64,000 nt of DNA. It comes from Shimia sagamensis (GTDB taxonomy: Bacteria; Pseudomonadota; Alphaproteobacteria; Rhodobacterales; Rhodobacteraceae). Positions 39,996 through 49,659 of the stretch are shown piece by piece (positions within the stretch are counted from its first letter, which is position 1; each line of letters opens with the position of its first letter). The stretch covers positions 62,001-126,000 of the forward strand of contig NZ_FXTY01000005.1 of NCBI RefSeq assembly GCF_900182745.1, written 5' to 3'. The notes beneath the pieces are model-generated. The model was not told where the DNA came from, made no database searches, and saw only the letters and a program-made list of their open reading frames with translations. Made by a program: the position numbers and the translations under genes.

Positions 39996-40403
39996 TCAGT
40001 CGCGATCTTGGTGGTCGGCATCCATATGGTCGGCACCAAACGCCCCCGGCAGAAGCTCTGCCATCGTCATTGTCACGCGCACACCATCCAGATTGGCCAA
40101 GGTCACCACCGTATCCTTGCCACCAAACTCCGCAAGCTTTTGACGGCACCCGCCACAGGGACTCACCGGCTGCTTGCTATCGGCCACCACAAACACTTCG
40201 GTCAGCTTTGTCTCACCGGACGCTACCATTGCCGCAATCGCGCCAGCCTCCGCACAAGTGCCTTCCGGATAGGCGATATTCTCCACATTGCACCCAGCAT
40301 AGATTGTGCCCGCTTCAGACGTGATTGCGGCGCCTACCTTGAAATTTGAATATGGGGCATATGCATTTTCGCGCACTGCAAAGGCGGCTTTTTCCAAACT
40401 CAT
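39996..40403 (-). CDS. cdd: Cytidine deaminase
   Basis: A 135-residue homotetrameric-type cytidine deaminase. The zinc site is intact: CAEAGAIAAM near residue 50 and SPCGGCRQKL near residue 81. It converts cytidine and deoxycytidine to uridine and deoxyuridine. The C-terminal tail after PGAFG is His/Asp-rich. Its ATG overlaps the stop of the upstream VOC/cupin gene as ATGA, and deoA follows after 17 bp. Confidence 0.95.
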   Translation of the reverse strand: MSLEKAAFAVRENAYAPYSNFKVGAAITSEAGTIYAGCNVENIAYPEGTCAEAGAIAAMVASGETKLTEVFVVADSKQPVSPCGGCRQKLAEFGGKDTVVTLANLDGVRVTMTMAELLPGAFGADHMDADHQDRD

Positions 40404-41491
40404 GTCGCTATCACTTTCGTTTTAAACGCCCCTGGCAGTGCAACCTCGAGCAACTCGATGTCCGCACTGGGATTGGCGTAGCGGGTTTTCATTCCGGGCG
40501 GGATGACAAAGGCGTCCCCGACTTCCAAGGTAAAAGGCTCCCGCCCTTCTCCCTCCAAAACCATCGTGCCCTTCATCACAAAGGTAAAGTGGATATCTGC
40601 ATCGTGATGCGCCCATTGCGGCGCGCCATCCCCCCGTCGGACCACTTGCACGCCAGCCACATCTTTGGTGTTGGCGGCAATGGTGGTGTCCCGGCAAACA
40701 AACCCTGGCAGCCGGAACTTGTGCCAATCGGCACCATCGGCAAGGTTATGCACAAACCGCTGACCATCCCATTCACGCTCTGGTCGATCATAGGGAGTCG
40801 GCAATCGCATCTCATGATCAATTTCAGTCACATGATCAGCTGGAACCCCAATCTCGATCACTTGCAGATCGTCACTTGCCTCACAAACCCGATGCCGGAT
40901 TTCAGGTGGCTGGATAAAACAGTCACCCGCATTCAAACGCCGCATGCCGCCCTGGTCTTCATACAGCACGTCAACCCAGCCGTTCACGCAGAAGATCAGT
41001 TGAAACCCCACTTTGTGGTAGTGCACCATGTCGGGCACGGGCCCACCGTCGGGGATGCGGATATGACTGGCAATCATCGCACCGCCCAAACGATCCGGCA
41101 CCAAATCGCGGTAATGCATGCCCGCGCGGCCAATCACCCACGGGGCCTGATCCGCCAACCGACGCACCACAAAGGAGTGCTGCACTTCTGGCAAAACCAG
41201 TGGCGGGTTCAGTTCCTCAATTTCAATCTTGGTCCCGTTGGGCGCTATGAGCCGTCGGGCACCATCGGCAAACTCATCCGGGTCATCTGTCAGGATACGA
41301 ATACATCCCGGCGCGTCTTGCGCGTCTTTCTCAATGCGCACCCGTAAACCATGTCCTGAGAACACCGCAACCGTTGGATCATCCGCCGGGTAAATCATGT
41401 CCATGCGCATTTTGAGCACTTTGGTGTAAAAGGGGATGTCATCACGCAATTCCCGCGTTGGCAATCGCACTTCAGCTTTAATCTCTTCCAT
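40400..41491 (-). CDS. VOC-cupin fusion protein, first gene of the nucleoside-salvage operon
   Basis: A 363-residue protein. Residues 1-95 look like a vicinal-oxygen-chelate (glyoxalase/bleomycin-resistance) half: LRDDIPFYTKVLKMRMDMIYPADDPTVAVFSGHGLRVRIE. Residues 130-360 form two cupin barrels, the first with the metal-binding pattern HYHKVGFQLIFCVNG..VLYEDQGG..PPEIRH and the second with AHHDADIHFTFVMKGTMVLEGEG..PPGMKT. The ATG at 41491 follows GGGAG. The ATGA overlap with cdd means translational coupling. Its substrate is unknown; a role in nucleoside or sugar-phosphate metabolism is suggested only by position. Confidence 0.75.
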   Translation of the reverse strand: MEEIKAEVRLPTRELRDDIPFYTKVLKMRMDMIYPADDPTVAVFSGHGLRVRIEKDAQDAPGCIRILTDDPDEFADGARRLIAPNGTKIEIEELNPPLVLPEVQHSFVVRRLADQAPWVIGRAGMHYRDLVPDRLGGAMIASHIRIPDGGPVPDMVHYHKVGFQLIFCVNGWVDVLYEDQGGMRRLNAGDCFIQPPEIRHRVCEASDDLQVIEIGVPADHVTEIDHEMRLPTPYDRPEREWDGQRFVHNLADGADWHKFRLPGFVCRDTTIAANTKDVAGVQVVRRGDGAPQWAHHDADIHFTFVMKGTMVLEGEGREPFTLEVGDAFVIPPGMKTRYANPSADIELLEVALPGAFKTKVIAT

Positions 41492-41687
41492 TCCCACTCC
41501 CCATTGCTCTCTCACGGCAGAATTTACCGAGAATGTAACCAAATGGTCAAAAACTCAACGGTGAAATTTGGGCGCTTCGGCCAAGTTACATTTGCCCATT
41601 CCCTCGGAAGAAAAACTAGTTTAATGCTGAACCAAATTTTGACCACCCACAAACCGCCGCTGCGCCCTGCGCACTATGAGGTCCGCC

Positions 41688-43967
41688 ATGTCCGACAATC
41701 GCAATCAATCTCTGCGCGACGCCGCTCTTTTTTACCACGCCAACCCAAAGCCGGGGAAACTCGAGATCCGCGCCACCAAGCCGCTGGCCAACGGTCGCGA
41801 CCTCTCGCGCGCCTACTCACCTGGTGTGGCCGAGGCCTGCTTGGAGATCAAAGACGACCCCGCCAACGCAGCCCTCTATACCGCCCGCCAAAACCTTGTG
41901 GCAGTGGTTTCCAACGGCTCAGCCGTGCTCGGCCTCGGAAACATCGGCGCACTGGCGTCCAAACCAGTGATGGAAGGCAAGGCGGTTCTGTTCAAGAAAT
42001 TTGCCAACATCGACTGCTTTGACATTGAGTTGGACGAATCCGACCCTGAAAAACTCGCTGACATCGTCTGCGCCATGGGGCCAACCTTTGGCGCAATCAA
42101 CCTCGAAGACATCAAGGCACCAGAGTGCTTTGTTGTTGAAAAACTGTGCCGTGAACGGATGAACATCCCGGTGTTCCACGATGATCAGCACGGCACTGCC
42201 ATTGTTGTTGGCGCAGCCGCCACCAACGCGCTGCAAGTGGCTGACAAAAAATTCGAAGACATCAAAATTGTCTCCACCGGTGGCGGCGCCGCAGGCATCG
42301 CCTGCCTCAACATGCTGCTCAAACTGGGTGTAAAGCGTGAAAACATCTGGCTCTGCGACATTCACGGCTTGGTCTATGAAGGCCGCGAAGAGGACATGAA
42401 TCCACAGAAGGCCGAATTTGCTCAGAAAACCGACCTGCGAACGCTTGAAGACGTGATCGACGGCGCCGACATGTTCCTCGGCCTCTCCGGCCCCGGCGTG
42501 ATGAAGCCAGAACTGGTCGAGAAGATGACCCCGCAGCCAATCATCTTTGCCCTCGCCAACCCGACCCCGGAAATCATGCCCGATCTGGCCCGCAAAGTGG
42601 CGCCCGATGCAATCATCGCCACAGGCCGCTCGGACTTCCCCAATCAAGTCAACAATGTCCTCTGTTTCCCGTTCATTTTCCGCGGCGCACTGGATGTGGG
42701 CGCCACGGAGATCAATGATGAGATGTGCGTTGCCTGCGTCAACGGCATCGCCGAACTTGCGCGTGCCACCACCTCTGCCGAAGCCGCTGCCGCATACAAA
42801 GGGGAGCAACTCACCTTTGGCGCAGAATACCTGATCCCAAAACCGTTTGATCCGCGTCTGGTGGGCGTTGTCTCCGCCGCCGTGGCCAAAGCCGCCATGG
42901 ACAGCGGTGTTGCAACCCGCCCGATCGACGACATCGACGCCTATATCCACAAGCTCAACCAGTCGGTCTTCAAATCTGCGCTGTTGATGCGCCCCGTATT
43001 TGAAACCGCCCGCAAAGCCGCACGCCGCATTGTGTTCTCTGAAGGTGAGGACGAACGGGTCCTGCGCGCAGCCCAAGCAATCTTGGAAGAAACCACCGAA
43101 ACCCCAATCCTGATAGGCCGCCCCGAGGTGATCGAAGCCCGCTGCGAACGCGCAGGCTTGTCCATTCGCCCAGGTCAGGACTTCCAGATCGTGAACCCAG
43201 AGAACGACCCGCGCTACTATGACTACTGGAACAGCTATCACGAGTTGATGGAGCGCGAAGGCGTCACGCCAGACCTCGCCAAAGCCATCATGCGCACCAA
43301 CTCCACCGCGATTGGATCAATCATGGTGCACCGTGAAGAGGCAGACAGCCTGATCTGCGGCACTTTTGGAGAATACCGCTGGCACCTCAACTACATCACA
43401 CAGGTTTTGGGCAACAAATCTCTGTCACCCCACGGCGCACTCTCCCTGATGATCCTCGAAGACGGCCCCTTGTTCATTGCTGACACGCAGGTGCATGAGT
43501 TGCCCAGCCCTGAAGACATCGCACGCATCACCATCGGCGCTGCCCGCCATGTGCGTCGCTTTGGATTGGAACCTAACATTGCGCTTTGCTCACAAAGTCA
43601 GTTTGGCAACCATCGCCAGGGTTCTGGCAAACGCTTGCGCGAAGCCATCGAAATTCTGGACAGCCGGCCACGTGACTTTGCCTATGAGGGCGAAATGAAC
43701 GTCGATACCGCTCTGGATCCTGATCTACGCGCCCGCGTTTTCCCACGCACCCGTTTGGAAGGGGCCGCTAATGTGTTGATCTTTGCCAACGCTGATGCGG
43801 CGTCTGGCGTGCGCAACATCCTGAAAATGCGCGCTGACGCGCTGGAGGTTGGCCCAATCCTGATGGGCATGGGCAACCGCGCTCACATTGTCAGTCAATC
43901 CATAACAGCGCGTGGGCTCCTCAACATGGCGGCGATTGCGGGCACTCCGGTGACCCAATACGGGTAA
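41688..43967 (+). CDS. maeB: NADP-dependent malic enzyme with phosphotransacetylase-like domain
   Basis: A 759-residue large malic enzyme. Residues 1-430 hold the malic domain ([12 protein letters not shown] near 38) and Rossmann domain ([15 protein letters not shown] near 200, DLARK near 305). Residues 435-759 form a phosphate acetyl/butyryltransferase-like domain ([18 protein letters not shown] near 450), which is regulatory and usually inactive in MaeB. It decarboxylates malate to pyruvate, making NADPH. ATG 41688 has GAGG 7 nt upstream; an ATG four codons earlier is also in frame. It is divergent from the cupin gene and not part of an operon. Confidence 0.96.
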   Translation: MSDNRNQSLRDAALFYHANPKPGKLEIRATKPLANGRDLSRAYSPGVAEACLEIKDDPANAALYTARQNLVAVVSNGSAVLGLGNIGALASKPVMEGKAVLFKKFANIDCFDIELDESDPEKLADIVCAMGPTFGAINLEDIKAPECFVVEKLCRERMNIPVFHDDQHGTAIVVGAAATNALQVADKKFEDIKIVSTGGGAAGIACLNMLLKLGVKRENIWLCDIHGLVYEGREEDMNPQKAEFAQKTDLRTLEDVIDGADMFLGLSGPGVMKPELVEKMTPQPIIFALANPTPEIMPDLARKVAPDAIIATGRSDFPNQVNNVLCFPFIFRGALDVGATEINDEMCVACVNGIAELARATTSAEAAAAYKGEQLTFGAEYLIPKPFDPRLVGVVSAAVAKAAMDSGVATRPIDDIDAYIHKLNQSVFKSALLMRPVFETARKAARRIVFSEGEDERVLRAAQAILEETTETPILIGRPEVIEARCERAGLSIRPGQDFQIVNPENDPRYYDYWNSYHELMEREGVTPDLAKAIMRTNSTAIGSIMVHREEADSLICGTFGEYRWHLNYITQVLGNKSLSPHGALSLMILEDGPLFIADTQVHELPSPEDIARITIGAARHVRRFGLEPNIALCSQSQFGNHRQGSGKRLREAIEILDSRPRDFAYEGEMNVDTALDPDLRARVFPRTRLEGAANVLIFANADAASGVRNILKMRADALEVGPILMGMGNRAHIVSQSITARGLLNMAAIAGTPVTQYG

Positions 43968-43986
43968 CCCCTATCCAGCCGATTAC

Positions 43987-44008
43987 GAGGGGAGGCAACG
44001 CTCCCCTC
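43987..44008. terminator. GC hairpin between maeB and yceI-like gene
   Basis: An 8-bp perfect stem GAGGGGAG/CTCCCCTC with a 6-nt loop sits between convergent genes. There is no T-run, so termination may be weak or Rho-assisted. Confidence 0.5.
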
Positions 44009-44029
44009 GCGACATCGCTCGAAACTGCT

Positions 44030-44632
44030 TTAGTTAGATTGGCTGCCGCCTCGGCGCACCCGCGCAAGAATGGTCAGATCAATCTGACGTCCCACAAAAT
44101 CCTGGTACCCCGTCGCACCAAACTCTGTTCGATCGAGCTTTCCCGTGAGTAATATGGATAGGTTGTCCAGATCTCCAACCTTCGTACCGCGCTGACGAAA
44201 CAGCTGCGCCGAAAGCGTCACGGGTTTTGAAATCCCCCGCACGGTTAAGTCCCCAGTGACCTGCGCCTTGTGGATCGAACCGGTGATCTCACGCGCGACA
44301 AACCGGATGGTTGGGTGATTGCGCACATCCAACACACGCGCACCTTTCAGAGCTTCGGTTGCAAACACAAACCCTGCAACTGCCTTTTGTGGATTGAGCG
44401 TGACATCAATGCGACTGCGCTCGATGTTGCGTAAATCCAGAAAAAGCTCGGCCGAGTGCACCGGCATCTGCCCTTCCGTTTTCACACCATTCAAGTAGTA
44501 CGTGAAGCCAACGACGCTTGCGTCACCGTCCAAATAATATTGCTGCGGCGCTGCGTGAAGAGCTGTCGCCCAGATCAGCAAATGAAGAAACGACGCGAGC
44601 TTGCGGCAGAGAACAGCACACAGCGTCATCAT
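44030..44632 (-). CDS. YceI-family exported lipid-binding protein
   Basis: A 200-residue protein with a signal peptide (MMTLCAVLCRKLASFLHLLIWATALHA) and a YceI lipocalin-like beta barrel. The family pattern is clear: YLDGDASVVGFTYYLNGVKTEGQMP, DVRNHPTIRFVAREI and VTGDLTVRGISKPVTLSAQL. YceI proteins are periplasmic and bind isoprenoid or fatty-acid-like ligands. The frame continues upstream of 44632 without useful similarity; ATG at 44653 is an alternative. It is divergent from prpE and shares its regulatory region. Confidence 0.87.
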   Translation of the reverse strand: MMTLCAVLCRKLASFLHLLIWATALHAAPQQYYLDGDASVVGFTYYLNGVKTEGQMPVHSAELFLDLRNIERSRIDVTLNPQKAVAGFVFATEALKGARVLDVRNHPTIRFVAREITGSIHKAQVTGDLTVRGISKPVTLSAQLFRQRGTKVGDLDNLSILLTGKLDRTEFGATGYQDFVGRQIDLTILARVRRGGSQSN

Positions 44633-44714
44633 TGACCTATTCTCGGCGCGCATCCCGGTACTCCAACAGTGAAAGGTCACAGTATGGCACACTCGCCGCA
44701 AACCAACTGACACA

Positions 44715-44857
44715 TTTGCGCGACGTCCGGCACGTCGACCACTGAGACCGCAAACCAAACTTTGCACATTTGCAAATCCAACTAAAAGTTGGCCGAAACC
44801 CGCAAAATAATGGAAGTTTGCTAAAGTTTGCAGAAAGGAGGCAGCCTAACTTGCAAA
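44715..44857. promoter_or_regulatory. Cluster of TTTGC/GCAAA half-sites upstream of prpE (ScfR/PccR-like operator)
   Basis: Eight TTTGC or GCAAA elements occur in 143 bp, including TTTGCACA-TTTGCAAA (44761-44776), TTTGCTAA-AG-TTTGCAGA (44817-44834) and TTGCAAA (44851-44857). In Rhodobacter sphaeroides the regulator PccR (short-chain fatty acyl-CoA regulator family) uses TTTGCAAA repeats upstream of pccB. The same elements before a propionyl-CoA synthetase gene fit that control. No regulator gene is adjacent. Confidence 0.55.
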
Positions 44858-44949
44858 CTTTCTGCGATAATCTGCCACGCCAAACGCGCCAAGACTTGCC
44901 GCGACAATCCTCCCTCCTCTATCCATTTGAGTAGGAAGAGGAGGACCCC

Positions 44950-46842
44950 ATGTCATATCAGGACGTCTACAACGGTTGGAAAAACGATCCCGAAGCATTC
45001 TGGATGCAGGCGGCAGACGCGATTGACTGGGATACCCCACCCAGCAAGGCGCTCTTTGACAAGGGCGACCACATGTATGAGTGGTTCTCCGACGCCAAGG
45101 TCAACACCTGCTGGAACGCCGTGGATCGCCACGTCGAGGCAGGCCGCGGCGAGCAAACCGCGATTATTCACGACAGCCCCATCACCCACTCCAAGCGCGA
45201 GATCTCCTATGTGGAGCTGCGCAATCGCGTCGCCTCCCTCGCTGGCGCCCTGCGCGCCAAAGGTGTCGAGAAAGGCGACCGCGTCATCATCTACATGCCA
45301 ATGATCCCTGAAGCGCTCGAAGCCATGCTGGCCTGCGCCCGCCTTGGCGCGATCCACTCCGTGGTGTTTGGCGGCTTTGCCGCCAACGAGTTGGCCGTGC
45401 GCATTGACGATGCCAAACCCAAGGCCATCATCGCCGCCTCCTGCGGGCTAGAGCCGGGCCGCGTCGTGCACTACAAACCACTCCTGGACGGCGCAGTTGA
45501 CCTTGCCACCCACAAGCCCGACTTCTGTGTGATTTTCCAACGAGAGCAAGAAGTGGCACAGTTGGTCGAAGGTCGCGATTTCAATTGGCACGGCTTCCAA
45601 TATGGCGTGGAACCCGCCGAATGTGTGCCGGTTGAGGGCAACCATCCAGCCTACATCCTTTACACCTCCGGAACCACAGGCCAACCCAAGGGCGTGGTAC
45701 GCCATACCGCAGGCCATTTGGTTGCGCTGAATTGGACCATGAAGAACGTCTTCAACGTGGATCCTGGCGATGTTTTCTGGGCGGCCTCTGATGTGGGCTG
45801 GGTTGTCGGCCACAGCTACATCACCTACGCGCCACTGATCCACGGCAACACCACCATCGTGTTTGAAGGCAAACCCGTTGGCACGCCTGACGCTGGCACC
45901 TTTTGGCGGGTGATTTCTGAGCACAACGTCAAAACCTTTTTCACTGCCCCCACCGCCTTCCGGGCCGTGAAACGCGAGGACCCCAAAGGGGACCTTGTGA
46001 AGCAATACGACCTTTCTTGCTTGGATCAGGTTTTCCTCGCCGGGGAACGCGCCGATCCCGACACCATCATGTGGGCGCAAGACCAACTCAAGAAACCGAT
46101 CATCGACCACTGGTGGCAGACTGAACTGGGCTACCCGGCCATCTGTAACCCGGTTGGGATTGAACTTTTGCCGGTGAAACTGGGCAGCCCTTCCCTTCCC
46201 ATGCCCGGCTACGACATGAAAGTTCTGGATGAAGGCGGCAACGAACTCCCAGCGGGAGAGCTTGGCGCAATTGTCAGCAAACTGCCCTTGCCCCCTGGCA
46301 CCCTGCCAACCCTGTGGAATGCCGAAGACCGCTTCAAAAAATCCTACCTGACCAACTTCCCCGGGTATTATGAAACCGGCGACGCAGGCATGATTGATGA
46401 AGATGGCTACATCTACATCATGGCGCGCACCGATGACGTGATCAACGTCGCCGGCCACCGCCTCTCCACCGGCGGCATGGAAGAGGTGCTTGCGGGGCAT
46501 CCTGATGTTGCAGAATGCGCGGTGATTGGGGTCGCAGACCAACTCAAAGGCCAAATGCCCGTGGGCTTCCTCTGCCTGAACGCGGGGGCGGATCGCAACA
46601 ACAGCGACGTGGTGAAAGAAGTTGTGAAACTGGTGCGCGAGAAAATCGGCCCGGTGGCGGCTTTCAAACTGGCCGTTGTGGTGGATCGTCTTCCCAAGAC
46701 GCGCTCCGGTAAAATCCTGCGCGGCACGATGGTCAGCATCGCTGATGGCACCGAGTGGAAAATGCCGGCGACCATTGATGATCCGGTCATACTGGATGAA
46801 ATCACCGAAGCACTGCAAAGCCTTGGATACGCCAAAGCGTAA
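44950..46842 (+). CDS. prpE: Propionyl-CoA synthetase
   Basis: A 630-residue acyl-CoA synthetase of the acetate/propionate branch. The AMP-binding core YTSGTTGQPKGVVRHTAGH is near residue 240, the WWQTELGYP motif near 390, YETGDAGMIDEDGYIYIMARTDDVINVAGHRLSTGGMEE near 475-510 and the acylation-target lysine in PKTRSGKILRGTM near 590. The SDVGWVVGHSYITYAPLIHGNTTI segment resembles PrpE more than Acs. It activates propionate to propionyl-CoA, feeding the methylmalonyl-CoA pathway that needs meaB. It has a GGAGG ribosome binding site and a terminator at 46909. Confidence 0.9.
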   Translation: MSYQDVYNGWKNDPEAFWMQAADAIDWDTPPSKALFDKGDHMYEWFSDAKVNTCWNAVDRHVEAGRGEQTAIIHDSPITHSKREISYVELRNRVASLAGALRAKGVEKGDRVIIYMPMIPEALEAMLACARLGAIHSVVFGGFAANELAVRIDDAKPKAIIAASCGLEPGRVVHYKPLLDGAVDLATHKPDFCVIFQREQEVAQLVEGRDFNWHGFQYGVEPAECVPVEGNHPAYILYTSGTTGQPKGVVRHTAGHLVALNWTMKNVFNVDPGDVFWAASDVGWVVGHSYITYAPLIHGNTTIVFEGKPVGTPDAGTFWRVISEHNVKTFFTAPTAFRAVKREDPKGDLVKQYDLSCLDQVFLAGERADPDTIMWAQDQLKKPIIDHWWQTELGYPAICNPVGIELLPVKLGSPSLPMPGYDMKVLDEGGNELPAGELGAIVSKLPLPPGTLPTLWNAEDRFKKSYLTNFPGYYETGDAGMIDEDGYIYIMARTDDVINVAGHRLSTGGMEEVLAGHPDVAECAVIGVADQLKGQMPVGFLCLNAGADRNNSDVVKEVVKLVREKIGPVAAFKLAVVVDRLPKTRSGKILRGTMVSIADGTEWKMPATIDDPVILDEITEALQSLGYAKA

Positions 46843-46908
46843 ACACAGGAGCGGCGGGGCCAGCCCCCGCACCACCCCCGCGATTTTCGGGTATTTGAAT
46901 GAATAATC

Positions 46909-46936
46909 GCGCGCCGCACATGTGGCGCGCTTTTCA
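46909..46936 (+). terminator. Rho-independent terminator of prpE
   Basis: A 7-bp GC stem (46909-46915 with 46924-46930) and a T-rich tail (TTTTCATTT) lie 66 bp after the prpE stop, just inside the convergent nadK side. Confidence 0.8.
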
Positions 46937-46937
46937 T

Positions 46938-47699
46938 TTAGACAAACTGCTCGCGAATAAGCCGCTCTTCGAGACCATGGCCGGGATCAAACAGAATGCG
47001 GTGCGCGACGCTCTCGTCTGATCGAATCTCGACAGAGGCAACATTCTCAATCGACCGGCTGTCCGCATGCGCCATCACCGGGCGCTTCTGGCTTTCTAGC
47101 ACCTCAAAGGACACCGTTGCCAGCTTGGGCACCAACGCCCCCCGCCACCGGCGCGGCCGAAATGGTGCAATTGCTGTGAGCGCAAGAACATCTGAGCCAA
47201 TCGGCAGGATTGGGCCATGAGCAGAATAGTTATAGGCAGTAGAGCCAGCAGGCGTACTGATCAACGCGCCATCACAAACCAATTCTTCCATACGCAACCG
47301 ACCATCAATCTTGATACGCAGTTTGGCCGCTTGAGGACCAGCTCGCAGCAAAGACACTTCGTTAATTGCCAGCGCCTCATGCACGGAGTTGTCCACACAG
47401 GTCGCCCGCATCGCCAGCGGATTGAGCTTCTCTTCTTCCGCCGCCGACAGCCGCTCCGGTAAATCACTCTCAGAGTAGGTGTTCATCAAGAACCCAACCG
47501 TGCCGCGGTTCATGCCATAGACTGGCGCCGACAAAGACTGAGTGTCATGCAATATGTGCAGCATAAAGCCATCTCCGCCCAGCGCGACAATCACGTCCGC
47601 CTTTTCGGGCGCGACATCGCCATACCGGCCAATCAATGCGGCCCGTGCGGTTTGCGCCACCGGCGCGTTGCTGGCCATAAAGGCGATTCTTTCGGACAT
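46938..47699 (-). CDS. nadK: NAD kinase
   Basis: A 253-residue NAD kinase that makes NADP from NAD and ATP. The [13 protein letters not shown] motif near residue 40, the NEVSLLR motif near 115 and [18 protein letters not shown] near 150 are the catalytic and substrate-binding signatures. The ATG at 47699 is preferred over the in-frame upstream extension. It is convergent with prpE and divergent from glyA. Confidence 0.95.
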   Translation of the reverse strand: MSERIAFMASNAPVAQTARAALIGRYGDVAPEKADVIVALGGDGFMLHILHDTQSLSAPVYGMNRGTVGFLMNTYSESDLPERLSAAEEEKLNPLAMRATCVDNSVHEALAINEVSLLRAGPQAAKLRIKIDGRLRMEELVCDGALISTPAGSTAYNYSAHGPILPIGSDVLALTAIAPFRPRRWRGALVPKLATVSFEVLESQKRPVMAHADSRSIENVASVEIRSDESVAHRILFDPGHGLEERLIREQFV

Positions 47700-47893
47700 A
47701 TCGGTCCCAGCTCCAGTCAAACACCAGCAGGTTTCCCTGCCCCGCCAAAGGTTTCCTATGGCGTCATATGTTTATCCCCTGCACCATCTTCGGCGGTCAG
47801 GCAAGGTTTTGCGTCGCTTTGAGACCTTTCAACACAGCAACCTTTCCTTTAGGAACCGCATCAACGCGAACCCCTGATCTGGAGCACATGCCC

Positions 47894-49186
47894 ATGTCCA
47901 CCACCCGTGATGCTGGCTTTTTCACTGAATCCCTCGCCTCCCGCGACCCAGAGCTGTTTGGCTCGATCACCGACGAGCTGGGCCGCCAGCGCGACGAGAT
48001 TGAGCTGATCGCCTCTGAGAACATCGTGTCCGCGGCCGTGATGGAAGCGCAAGGTACCGTGCTGACCAACAAATACGCCGAAGGCTACCCGGGACGACGC
48101 TACTACGGTGGCTGTCAGTATGTGGACGTGGCCGAAACGCTTGCGATCGACCGCGCCAAAGAGCTGTTTGGCTGTGAATTTGCCAACGTACAGCCAAACT
48201 CTGGTTCGCAAGCCAATCAAGGGACCTTCCAGGCACTGATCCAACCCGGCGACACCATCCTTGGCATGGATCTGGCCTCCGGCGGCCACCTGACCCACGG
48301 TGCACGCCCCAACCAATCCGGCAAATGGTTCAACGCTGTGTCTTACGGTGTGCGCCGCGACGACAACCTGATCGACTACGATCAGGTCGAAGCCCAGGCA
48401 AAAGAGCACCAGCCAAAGATGATCATCGCCGGTGGCTCCGCCATTCCGCGCCAGATCGACTTTGCCCGCTTCCGTGAGATTGCGGATATGGTTGGCGCCT
48501 ACCTGCTGGTCGACATGGCACACATCGCTGGTCTGGTTGCCGCTGGTGAGCACCCATCGCCGTTCCCACATGCGCATGTTGCCACCACCACCACGCATAA
48601 AACCCTGCGTGGCCCACGTGGCGGCATGATCCTGACCAACGATGCGGACATCGCCAAGAAACTGAACTCGGCAATCTTCCCGGGCATTCAGGGTGGCCCG
48701 TTGATGCACGTCATCGCGGCCAAGGCCGTCGCCTTTGGTGAAGCCCTGCGCCCTGAGTTCAAAGAGTACCAAAAACAAGTACGCGCAAATGCTGTGGCCT
48801 TGGCCGATCAGCTGATCAAAGGTGGCCTGGACATCGTCACCGGCGGCACTGATACGCACGTGATGCTGGTGGATCTGCGCCCGAAAGCTGTGACCGGCAA
48901 CATCGCCGACAAAGCTCTGGGCCGCGCCCACATCACCACCAACAAAAACGGCATTCCGTTTGACCCTGAAAAGCCAATGGTCACGTCTGGTCTGCGCCTG
49001 GGCACTCCTGCGGGCACCACCCGTGGCTTTGGCGAAGATGAATTCCGCGCCATTGCGGACATGATTGTCGAAGTGGTCGATGGTCTGGCCGCCAATGGTG
49101 AAGAGGGAAATGCCGAAGTGGAAGCTTCCGTGCGCGCCAAAGTGGCCGCACTCTGCGCCCGCTTCCCGCTATACCCAAACCTGTAA
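47894..49186 (+). CDS. glyA: Serine hydroxymethyltransferase
   Basis: A 430-residue PLP enzyme that converts serine and tetrahydrofolate to glycine and methylene-tetrahydrofolate. The PLP lysine is Lys236 in [17 protein letters not shown]. The [12 protein letters not shown] segment and [10 protein letters not shown] near the C-terminus are standard. GGAG at 47881-47884 is 9 nt before ATG 47894 but only 3 nt before the in-frame ATG at 47888, so 47894 is preferred. It ends in a strong terminator. Confidence 0.97.
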   Translation: MSTTRDAGFFTESLASRDPELFGSITDELGRQRDEIELIASENIVSAAVMEAQGTVLTNKYAEGYPGRRYYGGCQYVDVAETLAIDRAKELFGCEFANVQPNSGSQANQGTFQALIQPGDTILGMDLASGGHLTHGARPNQSGKWFNAVSYGVRRDDNLIDYDQVEAQAKEHQPKMIIAGGSAIPRQIDFARFREIADMVGAYLLVDMAHIAGLVAAGEHPSPFPHAHVATTTTHKTLRGPRGGMILTNDADIAKKLNSAIFPGIQGGPLMHVIAAKAVAFGEALRPEFKEYQKQVRANAVALADQLIKGGLDIVTGGTDTHVMLVDLRPKAVTGNIADKALGRAHITTNKNGIPFDPEKPMVTSGLRLGTPAGTTRGFGEDEFRAIADMIVEVVDGLAANGEEGNAEVEASVRAKVAALCARFPLYPNL

Positions 49187-49212
49187 AACAACGGGCAGCA
49201 AAAAAATTATTG

Positions 49213-49245
49213 GGCCGTCGCTGGACATTTCAGCGGCGGCCTTTT
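49213..49245 (+). terminator. Rho-independent terminator of glyA
   Basis: An 11-bp stem with one wobble pair (49213-49223 with 49231-49241) is followed by TTTT. Confidence 0.85.
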
Positions 49246-49659
49246 CTGTTTGCCAGTTTGTATCTGAGGGGAAGCGCAATGAGTGACGGATGGGACACGC
49301 AGCGAAGCGTATAACCGCGCGCCCTATCCCCACCTCCTGCAGTGGCGTCGGCTGTAACTTTCCGCCCCAATCACCACCCAAACAGTTTGGGACGCGCACT
49401 CTCAGCCGCCTGATCCGAAACACTTTTGGGGGCAAAGCGTTCGCGCCGGTCTTCGCGCCAATGCGCTTGCAATTTGCGGTCAGTAGGCGCCGCCGTGTCC
49501 TCACCTCCCCAACGTTCCTGACGGGTGGCAACTTGAAAGCTATTTGAAAGAATTCCCAACATATCTGACGTTCCTTGTGTTGATCTGCTTCAAACATGGT
49601 GGACTATAGCAGCAAAAGCGATTCAATATGGCTTTTAATATGTAAGCTGGAGTTACAGT
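49246..49659. other. Gene-poor region with a possible methyltransferase remnant
   Basis: No complete gene is seen between the glyA terminator and the LysR gene. At 49279 a short plus-strand frame starts MSDGWD and stops after 11 codons; many roseobacter methyltransferases begin this way, so it may be a decayed or regulatory leftover. On the minus strand 49371-49562 encodes a 63-residue frame ending in a charged RREDRRERFAPKS-like region; it lacks a good start and family match. Both are weak. Confidence 0.25.

Noticed and set aside
41919-43241. Long open frame antisense to maeB (440 codons)
   Set aside because: It is a by-product of GC-rich codon use opposite a clear malic enzyme; its composition is rich in Gly, His and Val without any family pattern.
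45448-46875. Long open frame antisense to prpE (475 codons)
   Set aside because: Fully opposite a firm acyl-CoA synthetase gene; no start signal and no recognisable domain.
47861-48931. Open frame antisense to glyA (356 codons)
   Set aside because: Shadow of the serine hydroxymethyltransferase gene.
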